This document shows, piece after piece, positions 54,001 through 64,000 of a stretch of 64,000 nucleotides of DNA; position 1 is the stretch's first letter; every line of letters starts with the position of its first letter. The position numbers and the translations under genes are program-made. This stretch comes from Brevundimonas sp. (GTDB taxonomy: Bacteria > Pseudomonadota > Alphaproteobacteria > Caulobacterales > Caulobacteraceae): positions 1 to 64,000 of the forward strand of contig QFQU01000004.1 in the NCBI GenBank assembly GCA_003248965.1, given 5' to 3'. The notes beneath the pieces were generated by a model. The model searched no databases. It was not told where the DNA came from and saw only the letters and a list, made by a program, of their open reading frames with translations.

Positions 54001-55921
54001 CGTTCCAGACGGCGGCGAAGGCGCGCTCGAACGGCGCCTTGACGTCGGCGAAGACCAGGTCGCCGCCGCGCGGATCTTCCATCAGGAATTCGTGGACGTG
54101 AATCTCGTCCCCGCCCGCCGGACGGATCGGATAGCCGTATTCCTCCAGCGTTTTCAGTCCCATGTCGGCCATGATCGGCAGGACGTCCGACAAGGGGACG
54201 GCCGGGCCGCGGCGATACATCTTGAAGCGGAACTGCAGCGGGCTGTCGTCGTCGCGGCGGAAGGCGCGCACGGCCACCGGCTCGCCCGATCCGACGCGGC
54301 CGTCGGCGTTCAGCCGGTCCATCTCGCGCAGGTCGACGGCGGCCTCGTCCGCGTCATAGCGGTCGCGGTAGGCGGCGCCGAAGGCCCGGGCCCAGCGGGC
54401 GCTGAGCGGCCCGACCTCGACATCGTCGATATCGGCGCGGCGCAGGGCGGATTCGAACCGGTCGACCCAGCCGCGACCGGCCTCGGCCACGTCATGTTCC
54501 AGCTGGACGGGATCGGGGGTCGGATGGTTCCCCGGCTCGACGCCGATGATGTAGTGGACGCGGACCAGCGGGGCGTCGGACAGTTGCGGATACCAGGCCG
54601 AGATTCGGCCGCCCCAGGCGCGGGCCACGATCTGGCCGATGCGTTCGCGCACCGCCGCGTCGAACCGTTCGCGCGGGATGAAGCACAGGACCGAGACGAA
54701 GCGGTCGAACGGGTCCTGACGCGAGAACAGGCGAATGCGCGGCCGGTCGTAAAGGTGAAGAATGCCCAGGGCGATGGACAACAGTTCGTCCTCGCTGATC
54801 TGGAACAGCTCGTCGCGGGGATAGTTCTCCAGGATGTTCTTCAGCCGCTTTTCGTTGTGGCTGCCGGGGGCCTTGTCGGCGCGGGCCAGGGCGTTGGCGA
54901 CCTTGCGCCGGATCAGCGGAACCTCGTTGGCCGCCTTGTCGTAGGCTTCGGAGGTGAACAGGCCGACGAAGCGGGTCTCGCCCGTCGCCTTGCCGTCGGC
55001 GCCGTAGCGTTTGACCCCGACGTAATCCATGTAGGCGCGGCGATGGACGCGCGAGCGGGAATTGGCCTTGGCCACCGTCACCGGCTCGGACAGGTCCAGC
55101 TGGCGGCGCATCTGCCGGGTCAGGACGGCCGGTTCGGACGCGCGGCGCAGGATCGTGCGCTCCGGATCGGCCAGGATTCCCAGGCCCGCGACGGACTGGC
55201 TGAGGGCGGCCTCGGCCTCATAATCGCCGTCGGCGGCGCGGGGATAGTCGTAGTCGCGCGCGCCCAGGAAGACGAAATGATCGCTCTTCAGCCACTTCAG
55301 GAAGGCGATGTTCTCGGCCAGGACGGCGGGATCGACCGGCGGCGGCGTTTCTTCCAGGCGTTTGACGGCCTGGCGCATCAGGCCGGTCATGGCGTCGTGA
55401 TCGGCGACGGCGGCATGAACGTCGGCCAGGGTCTGGGCCAGCCCCTCGCCCAGGACGTCGCGGCGCTCCTGGGGCACGGGGTCGATCACCAGCATGATGA
55501 CCGACAGGCGGCGACCGTTCATCTCGACCAGAGGGTGGAACAGGGCGCGGACCGAAACGCCGGCTTCGGCCAGCACGCCCATGACGCTGTCGACCAGGAA
55601 GGGGGCGTCCGCCTGGACGATGCGGATCAGGTCGTAGTCCAGCGCCTGGCCGTTCGCCCCCGTCAGGGCGCCCACGGTGATCAGGGGCGCGGCGCCGGCC
55701 GGATAGGCCTTGGCGGCGTCCCACGAGGCGGCCAGCAGGGCGGCCAGATCCTCGCCGCCCAGTTCGGGCGTCTCGTCGGCGGCGTAGTCCTCGTGCGCCT
55801 GAGCCAGGAAGGCCTGTTCCGCCGCGCCCGGACCCGTGCCCACGATCTTGGCGAAGGCCGCCTCCAACGCGGCCTTGGTGATCGGCTGAACCGGAACGGG
55901 GCTCGGATCGAGGGCGGTCAT
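51071..55921 (-). CDS. gdhZ: NAD-dependent glutamate dehydrogenase, giant (180-kDa) class
   Basis: 1616 residues from the ATG at 55921 ([10 protein letters not shown]). This is the L180 class: a long N-terminal regulatory region with ACT-like parts, then the catalytic domain with [15 protein letters not shown]-type [45 protein letters not shown] near 840-880, and [18 protein letters not shown] in the nucleotide fold. It oxidises glutamate to 2-oxoglutarate and ammonia using NAD. The Caulobacter member, GdhZ, also inhibits FtsZ assembly in a NADH- and glutamate-dependent way; that this homologue does so is inference. Confidence 0.94.
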   Translation of the reverse strand: [1616 protein letters not shown]

Positions 55922-56079
55922 GGACAAGCAGTCTCGGGCGACGCGGCAGGGCCGCAAGGGATGCGGCGCGACGCAGCGCCACATCTGCTGACTAGGCCAG
56001 GTCCGGTCGCTCGGGAAGCCCTTGCGGATCGATCATTGTCATGAACATCGATCACCTTGGAATTATTGTGCGGCGCCAC

Positions 56080-56116
56080 AAAAGAGAAAGCCGCCGGACT
56101 GGGGGAGTCCGGCGGC
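56080..56116 (-). terminator. Intrinsic terminator of the predicted small RNA
   Basis: Perfect 11-bp stem GCCGCCGGACT/AGTCCGGCGGC with a 5-base loop and TTTCTCTTTT after it on the minus strand. Confidence 0.85.
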
Positions 56117-56215
56117 CTGCGCGGACCGACGTTGGGGAGGGGAGGGGCGTCGGCCTCGCTGTCGTCACGGGTTGGAGGGGGGAGAAACCCGTGCCGTCCG
56201 ACCCAAGATGGGAAG
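56080..56215 (-). ncRNA. Predicted minus-strand small RNA with two C-rich loops
   Basis: On the minus strand three perfect hairpins follow each other: 56166-56193 (CACGGGTT/AACCCGTG, loop TCTCCCCCCTCC), 56126-56153 (CCGACG/CGTCGG, loop of C4T C4T C4 type), and a terminator at 56080-56116. C-rich, CCTCC-containing loops complementary to Shine-Dalgarno sequences are typical of alphaproteobacterial trans-acting sRNAs. No protein gene on this strand ends here, so the terminator needs such a transcript. The 5' end is a guess; TTGAAC at about 56233 (minus) is one possible -35. On the plus strand the same bases are G-rich. Confidence 0.6.
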
Positions 56216-56300
56216 GAGGCGTCGCGGTTCAAGGCCCCCGTCTTCGCCTTTGTGCAGGACAAGACGCCGCAGGCGCACAGGCGCCGAAACCAGGCTGGAA

Positions 56301-57296
56301 ATGACCGCAGCTTCGGGGGACAAGAGGGGCGGCGCGCGCGTCGATCCGCGTGGGGCCATGAAGCCGGAGAGCCCTGGGTTGCGTCGCTTTTTCTTCTGGT
56401 CCGTGTTGTCGGCCCTGATCGGCGTGGTCCTGGCAGGGGCCGGTTTCGGCGCCTATTGGGCGCTGCATGTCCGGTTCCAGCCCGTGACCCTGGACCGGGA
56501 GGCCGACGAAACCGTTCAGGGCCTTCTGGACGAGGCGTCCTGGGTGTCGGACGGGGTCGGAGAGCGGCCGGTCTATGTCGTCGGCTGGCGCGACAGCGCG
56601 GCGGTGGAGACCTTCATGCGCGAGGAGGCGCCGCGTCTGCGCGCCGCCGGTGCCGAGACCCGGTTGTTCCTGTTCGCCCGCCCGGATCAGGACGGGGCGC
56701 CCCGCTCTACGGCGACCGAACGGGCCACGATCGCCGAACTGTGGTTGAGCCGTGACTGGACCCTGTATCGCCGCTGGGCCGAGACGCCGTCGCGCAGCTG
56801 GACGGCGGCGGGTTTGCCGCGCGCCGACCACGATCTGTCCCGCGCGGCCATGGTCGAGGCGGGGCGGCGGTTCGACGCGGACCTGACCGGCCGGTTGCGG
56901 GCGGCCGGGGTCGTGATCCGCTATCCGCTGATCCTGTGGCGGGACCGAAACGGGAGGCTGACGGCCTGCGGCTGCTCCGACAGCCGGTCGTGGAAAAGGA
57001 TCGAAGACGATCTGGGATCGGCCCAGGCGCCCAAGCCTGACGTCCGTCCTGCGCCCAAGGCCGAGGACCCGGCCGCCGCCGCCGCTCCCGGACGCCCGTC
57101 CCTGGCCTATCCGGAACTGCCGCCGCCCGCCAGGCCGGCCCCTGCGACCGGTGCGCCGGCGCCTGTGTCGCCTCCCTCGCCGGCCGTCCAGCCTCGAACA
57201 CCGACGGCAGAGCCTCCCCGCAGCCGAGCGCCGGCGGGCCGAACGCCGCGCCCGGCGCCCCTGCCCCGACGCGAGGAGGACACGACCTTCTTCTGA
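56301..57296 (+). CDS. Hypothetical membrane-anchored protein with Pro-rich tail
   Basis: 331 residues from the ATG at 56301 (CTGGAA upstream); a second ATG at 56358 is also possible. One membrane span at about 34-56 (FFFWSVLSALIGVVLAGAGFGAYWAL), then a 160-residue domain with a strand-helix start YVVGWRDSAAVETFMREEAPRLRAAG, a WLSRDWTLYRRWAE segment, VIRYPLILWRDRNGRLTACGCSD with a CxC pair near 224-226, and a disordered 90-residue tail rich in Pro, Ala and Arg. The layout suggests a thioredoxin-like fold, but no family is recognised. It lies alone between gdhZ and a convergent kynureninase-like gene. Confidence 0.7.
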   Translation: MTAASGDKRGGARVDPRGAMKPESPGLRRFFFWSVLSALIGVVLAGAGFGAYWALHVRFQPVTLDREADETVQGLLDEASWVSDGVGERPVYVVGWRDSAAVETFMREEAPRLRAAGAETRLFLFARPDQDGAPRSTATERATIAELWLSRDWTLYRRWAETPSRSWTAAGLPRADHDLSRAAMVEAGRRFDADLTGRLRAAGVVIRYPLILWRDRNGRLTACGCSDSRSWKRIEDDLGSAQAPKPDVRPAPKAEDPAAAAAPGRPSLAYPELPPPARPAPATGAPAPVSPPSPAVQPRTPTAEPPRSRAPAGRTPRPAPLPRREEDTTFF

Positions 57297-57303
57297 GGCG
57301 CGA

Positions 57304-58464
57304 TCAGAGGGTGCGGCAGGCGGCGATCAGGCGATCCACGTCTTCCTGATCCTGATAGAGGCCGAAGCCGAAGCGGATCACGTCGTCGCGCACGTCGGAG
57401 ACGACGCCCGCCGCCAACAGCCTGGCGCGCCAGGCCGGCGCCTCGGGGTGGCGCAGGGCCAGGAAGCGGGCGCGGGGACCCTCGCCCTCCACGGGATTGA
57501 GGATTTCGGCCTGGGACAGGGCCCCGGCCTGGCCGTCCGTCACCGCCGCCTGAAACCGGGTCGCCAGGCGGCGCGCATGCTCGGCCGTATCGGCGGTTGT
57601 CAGGCCCTGATCCTGCAGCATCCGGCGCACGGCGTTGAATCGGTACAGCGCCGAACAGTCGAAGGTCGCGCCCCAGAAGCGGCCGCCGTCCCGGCGATAC
57701 CGGACCCCGCCGGGCGGCCCCTCCAGATCGCCGAATTCGGCGAACCAGCCGGTGACGGCCGGACGCGGACCGAACCCTTCCGGCGCATGCAGGAAACAGG
57801 CGCCCTCGCCCGCCATGGCGTATTTATAGCCCCCGGCGACGTAGAAGACCCGATCCGCCACCGCCGACAGATCGGTCGGCACGGCCATGAAGCCGTGATA
57901 GCCGTCCAGCGTGATCCACGGCCCCTCGGGGCGCGCCAGGGCGGCGAGGGCCTCGATCCTGTCGAACAGGCCGCCGGTGCGGAAGAAGACCTGACTGACC
58001 AGGATCCAGTCGTGCCCGCCCGCCTGCGCCGCCTGGACGAAGCGGTCGGGGAAGGTGTCGAACGGGGCCAAAGGCACGTGCGTGACGACCGCCAGACCGG
58101 CCTCTTCCCAGCGTTGGGCCTGGCGGCGGAAGGAATGGAATTCTCCGTCCGTGGCCAGGATGCGCACGGGCCGCCGCTCGAACGCCGAGAAGATCCGCAA
58201 CAGGAAGTCGTGGGTGTTGGAGGAAAAGACCAGGCCGTCGGTCGTCGGCAAACCCAGTTCGGCCGCCACATGGGCCTGAGCCTCGGGGATCACTTCGCCG
58301 AAGACCAGGTCCCACTTCTGGTCGGCATGGGCGTTGGCGTCCAACCAGGCCTGCTGCTGGGCCTCGAAACTGACGTCGGGCCACAGATGATGGCTGTGCG
58401 CCGCGAAATGCAGCCGACCGGGCGCCGCCGCCAGAGCGCGGGAGAAGAGGGATTTGTGGCTCAT
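57304..58464 (-). CDS. Kynureninase-like class V aminotransferase-fold enzyme
   Basis: 386 residues. The PLP lysine lies in GGYKYAMAGEG near residue 235, after TLDGYHGFMA with the Asp that contacts the pyridine nitrogen. HFAAHSHHLWPDVSFEAQ at the start and SSNTHDFLLRI (phosphate loop) agree with kynureninase-like proteins, and GRFWGATFDCSALYRFNA follows. The family splits kynurenine or acts on unknown amino acids; true kynureninase residues cannot be verified by eye, and no tryptophan-degradation gene is near. It starts 51 bases upstream (minus) of secA's end. Confidence 0.8.
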   Translation of the reverse strand: MSHKSLFSRALAAAPGRLHFAAHSHHLWPDVSFEAQQQAWLDANAHADQKWDLVFGEVIPEAQAHVAAELGLPTTDGLVFSSNTHDFLLRIFSAFERRPVRILATDGEFHSFRRQAQRWEEAGLAVVTHVPLAPFDTFPDRFVQAAQAGGHDWILVSQVFFRTGGLFDRIEALAALARPEGPWITLDGYHGFMAVPTDLSAVADRVFYVAGGYKYAMAGEGACFLHAPEGFGPRPAVTGWFAEFGDLEGPPGGVRYRRDGGRFWGATFDCSALYRFNAVRRMLQDQGLTTADTAEHARRLATRFQAAVTDGQAGALSQAEILNPVEGEGPRARFLALRHPEAPAWRARLLAAGVVSDVRDDVIRFGFGLYQDQEDVDRLIAACRTL

Positions 58465-58515
58465 CCCTCCCCTTTAGGCCATCTCACCTGGCGCTCAAGC
58501 CGCGCGTGACGCGCC

Positions 58516-61365
<2,850 letters not shown>

Positions 61366-61607
61366 GGCAGATCCGGTAAGGGTCGAGCGTCGTTCGAACG
61401 GCTCAGGAATCCCGAGAAGGGGCGGCGAGACGGAACGCCGGGGGAAGGAGCATGAACGGCGCCGGCCCCGTGCACGCCGCAACGGGCGCGCGCGAAGGGC
61501 CGCGCAGACGATCAAAACCCCTCGACTTGGGCGCAGGCGGGACTTAAGCACCGACCTAACCCCTGTCAACGCGAGGGGCTTTCGGCCGCCTTCGACGGAG
61601 CGCCCCC

Positions 61608-62522
61608 TTGATCCCAATCCGGCGACCCTTTGGTGTTCTGGCGGCGGCGCTGATGGTCGCCAGCCTGGCCGTATCGGCCTGTTCGCGCGGCGGCCGCGAC
61701 CACGCGCCAGAGGCCGGCGACAAGGCGGTGGCCCGTGTGCAGGACGCGACCATTTGGGCTTCGGACGTGCGACGCGAGGCGGTGGCCCAGGGGCTGATCG
61801 GCGAAAACGAACCGCTGGACACGACCTCCGAGCTGTTCCGCCGGGTGCTGGACGAGGTCATCGACCAGAAGCTTTTGGCGCGCGAGGCCGAGCGGCGCCG
61901 GCTGGACGCTTCGCCCCTGGCCCAGCGCCGGCTGGAGGCCACGCGCGAGCGCATCCTGGGCGACATGCTGGTCGAGAACGTCGTCGACGGCGCGGTATCC
62001 GACCAGGCGGTGCAGACGCTTTATAACGAACAGCTTCGTCTGGCGAAGACGTCGGAGGAAATCCGCGTCCGCCTGATCCTTACCCGCACCAAGGCCGAGG
62101 CCGACGCCGTTCTGGGCATCTTGCGTCAGGGCGCCGCCTTCGAGGCGGTGGCCAGCGAACGCTCCATCGACGAGGCGACCCGCTTTTCCGGCGGCGACCT
62201 GGGCTATTCCACCCTGGACGTCATGCCGCAAAGCTACGCCGCCGCGCTGCGAGACAGGCCGGCGGGGTCCGTCGTCGGCCCGTTCCAGACCGAGGGCGGC
62301 TGGGCCGTTCTGCGGGTCGAGGATCGGCGCAAGGAAACCCCGCCCACTTTGGAGCAGGCACGCCCGCAGATCGTCCGTTACCTGACCTATGACGGGGTGC
62401 GCCGCCTGTTGGAGCAGTTGCGCGGCAAGTCCAAGGTGGACGTCCTTCTGCCCGCATCGCCCGCCGCTTCCGTCCCGCCGACGCCCGCGTCGCCGTCTTC
62501 CGCCCCCGTACCGGCCGCCTGA
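61608..62522 (+). CDS. Lipoprotein peptidyl-prolyl isomerase (parvulin type)
   Basis: 304 residues from a TTG start (GGAG seven bases upstream). Lipobox AVSAC near 22-26 marks it as a lipoprotein. An SurA-like helical N-domain ([23 protein letters not shown]) precedes a parvulin domain ([63 protein letters not shown]) and a Pro/Ala tail. It probably helps outer-membrane protein folding. Divergent from secA; argJ starts one base after its stop. Confidence 0.87.
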   Translation: MIPIRRPFGVLAAALMVASLAVSACSRGGRDHAPEAGDKAVARVQDATIWASDVRREAVAQGLIGENEPLDTTSELFRRVLDEVIDQKLLAREAERRRLDASPLAQRRLEATRERILGDMLVENVVDGAVSDQAVQTLYNEQLRLAKTSEEIRVRLILTRTKAEADAVLGILRQGAAFEAVASERSIDEATRFSGGDLGYSTLDVMPQSYAAALRDRPAGSVVGPFQTEGGWAVLRVEDRRKETPPTLEQARPQIVRYLTYDGVRRLLEQLRGKSKVDVLLPASPAASVPPTPASPSSAPVPAA

Positions 62523-62523
62523 C

Positions 62524-63903
62524 ATGAACAAGACTCCTTCCACCACCGGCCAGAAGATCGAACAGGCGCTGGAAAAGGCGCTGGATCCGTTGGCGACGGC
62601 GCTGAAGCGCGCGACCCGCCCGTCGGGGACCGAGGCCGCCGCGCCGACGCCGCCGGCCGGAAAGCCGGGCCTGGCCATCTCGCCCCTGGCCGTGCCGTTT
62701 CCGACCATTCCGCCCATCGGCGGGGTGGAGATGGCGACGGCGCGGGCGGGCTTTTACAAGCATGAACGCGACGATCTGGTGGTGTTCCGCTTCGCGCGCG
62801 GAACCAGCTGCGCCGGGGTCTTCACCCGTCACAAGATCGGCTCGGCCCCCGTGGACTGGTGCAAGAAACAGCTGGCCGCCGGCGACGGCAAGGACGTGCG
62901 CGCCCTGGTGATCAACGCCGGGTGCGCCAACGCCTTCACCGGCAAGGCCGGGGCGGACGCCGCCCGGCGCACGGCGACCGAGGTCGCCAAACGCTTCGGC
63001 TGTCGCCAGCGCGACGTCATGCTGGCCTCGACCGGTGTGATCGGGGTGGTGCTGGACGAAAAGAAGATCCTGGCCAAGCTGCCCGAGATCGAACACGGGC
63101 TGGCCGCCGACGCCTGGGCCAAAGCCGGTCGCGGCATCATGACCACCGACACCTTCCCCAAGGGCGCCTACGCCGAGGCCGAGATCGAGGGCTACAAGGT
63201 CCGCATCGCCGGCATCGCCAAGGGCTCGGGCATGATCGCGCCGGACATGGCGACCATGCTGGCCTTCATCGTCACCGACGCCGACATCCATCCCAGCGTG
63301 CTGCGCGCCCTTCTGGGCCTGCATGTGCGCACCACCTTCAACTCGGTGACGGTGGACGGCGACACCTCCACCAACGACACCTGCCTGCTGTTCGCCACCG
63401 GCGCCTCGGGCGCGCCGCGCATCGGCCGGGTCGGCGACCGGCGGTTGAAGAGCTTCTCGGCCGCCCTGGACAAGGTGATGCTGGACCTGGCGCACCAGCT
63501 GGTGCGCGACGGCGAGGGCGCGACCAAGTTCGTCAAGGTGACGGTCGACGGCGCGGCTTCGCCCGCCTCGGCCCGAAAACTGGCCAAGTCCATCGCCGAC
63601 AGTCCCCTGGTCAAGACCGCCATCGCCGGTCAGGACGCCAACTGGGGCCGCGTCGTCATGGCCGTGGGCAAGACCGAGGAGCCGGTCGACCGCGACCGCC
63701 TGGCCATCCGTTTCGGCCCGCACCAGGCCGCCCTCGACGGCGCTCCGGCCCCGACCTACGACGAGGCCAAGATGACGGCCTATATGAAGAATCCGGAGAT
63801 CGACATCACCGTCGATGTGGGTTCGGGCCGCGCTTCGGCCACCGTCTGGACCTGCGACCTGACCAAGGGCTACATCGAGATCAACGGCGACTATCGCTCG
63901 TGA
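62524..63903 (+). CDS. argJ: Bifunctional ornithine acetyltransferase/N-acetylglutamate synthase
   Basis: 459 residues. The first about 55 form an extra Ala/Pro-rich N-terminal extension (helical start KIEQALEKALDPLATALKRA). The ArgJ core follows: TSCAGVFTRHKIGSAPVDWCK, INAGCANAFTGKAG, KGSGMIAPDMATML in which Thr244 is the self-cleavage nucleophile, then SFNSVTVDGDTSTNDTCL-like and the final IEINGDYRS. It transfers acetyl from acetylornithine to glutamate in arginine synthesis. The stop overlaps the next gene's start (GTGA). Confidence 0.95.
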   Translation: MNKTPSTTGQKIEQALEKALDPLATALKRATRPSGTEAAAPTPPAGKPGLAISPLAVPFPTIPPIGGVEMATARAGFYKHERDDLVVFRFARGTSCAGVFTRHKIGSAPVDWCKKQLAAGDGKDVRALVINAGCANAFTGKAGADAARRTATEVAKRFGCRQRDVMLASTGVIGVVLDEKKILAKLPEIEHGLAADAWAKAGRGIMTTDTFPKGAYAEAEIEGYKVRIAGIAKGSGMIAPDMATMLAFIVTDADIHPSVLRALLGLHVRTTFNSVTVDGDTSTNDTCLLFATGASGAPRIGRVGDRRLKSFSAALDKVMLDLAHQLVRDGEGATKFVKVTVDGAASPASARKLAKSIADSPLVKTAIAGQDANWGRVVMAVGKTEEPVDRDRLAIRFGPHQAALDGAPAPTYDEAKMTAYMKNPEIDITVDVGSGRASATVWTCDLTKGYIEINGDYRS

Positions 63904-64000
63904 CCGACGCGCCTCTGCCCACCGTTCTGGTCGTCGCCGTCGCCCTGATCGACGTGGACGGTCGCGTGCTGATCGCCAAACGGCCCGAGGGCAAGAAACT
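63900..64000 (+). CDS. NUDIX (MutT-like) hydrolase, 5' part
   Basis: Only about 33 codons are present; the gene runs off the right edge. It starts with GTG overlapping the argJ stop (GTGA). TVLVVAVALIDVDGRVLIAKRPEGK is the first strand and loop of MutT-type NUDIX hydrolases, before the NUDIX box. An argJ-mutT pair is common in Caulobacterales. The 8-oxo-dGTPase assignment is likely but not provable from this part. Confidence 0.75.
   Translation, partial: MTDAPLPTVLVVAVALIDVDGRVLIAKRPEGKK

Noticed and set aside
51347..56044. Very long plus-strand open frame (1565 codons) opposite gdhZ
   Set aside because: It is the antisense shadow of a clear GdhZ gene; composition is His/Gly/Asp/Gln-rich, a typical artefact of high-GC codon bias.

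Overview
The window is 64 kb of high-GC, gene-dense core chromosome from an alphaproteobacterium of the Caulobacterales, most likely Brevundimonas or a close relative. The reasons are: the gene order parB-parA-rsmG-mnmG-mnmE-rho-hemJ-hemH-hemE | origin | ppsR-maf-aroE-coaE-dnaQ-secB, which is the arrangement around the Caulobacter crescentus replication origin; a CenR-type response regulator, an NtrZ-like periplasmic protein and a giant GdhZ-type glutamate dehydrogenase; and CtrA-, CcrM- and DnaA-type sites. No tRNA, rRNA, insertion sequence, prophage, CRISPR array or biosynthetic cluster was seen.

Layout. 1-12.6 kb: cut outer-membrane barrel gene, MaoC hydratase, threonine dehydratase, glycerol kinase, APH-like kinase, SDR, DUF1223 protein, two tandem S9 peptidases separated by a perfect 32-bp inverted repeat, a potassium channel with a zinc-ribbon tail, and dapF. 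12.8-18.6 kb: maeB, rsmI-yraN-sirB1-like and a ubiquinone-type hydroxylase. 18.6-23.5 kb: a non-coding region with a chain of seven hairpins ending in a terminator, then ftsK, lolA, a predicted ~100-nt small RNA and xth. 23.5-29 kb: a MocR regulator divergent from its YczE-type membrane partner, cenR, yggS, a ThiE-like protein, an NtrZ-like protein and a DUF3576 lipoprotein. 29-33.5 kb: leuS-lptE-holA. 33.5-43.8 kb: the origin-proximal minus-strand cluster parB to hemE, with three perfect and one near-perfect parS sites. 43.77-44.22 kb: predicted chromosomal origin. 44.2-48 kb: the plus-strand operon ppsR-maf-aroE-coaE followed by dnaQ. 48-64 kb: secB, timA, mltA, a universal stress protein, gdhZ, a predicted minus-strand small RNA with C-rich loops, a kynureninase-like enzyme, secA, a lipoprotein prolyl isomerase, argJ and a cut NUDIX gene.

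Genes around the origin point away from it on both sides. The region combines chromosome replication and segregation (origin, ParABS, FtsK, DNA polymerase III delta and epsilon) with translation and tRNA modification (LeuS, MnmE, MnmG, RsmG, RsmI), late haem synthesis (HemE, HemH, HemJ) and envelope traffic (SecA, SecB, LolA, LptE, MltA). The most rewarding unknowns are three non-coding transcripts predicted upstream of ftsK, upstream of xth and downstream of the gdhZ promoter region. I did not find a multi-gene system that looks previously undescribed. All calls are from reading the sequence; no database search was run.
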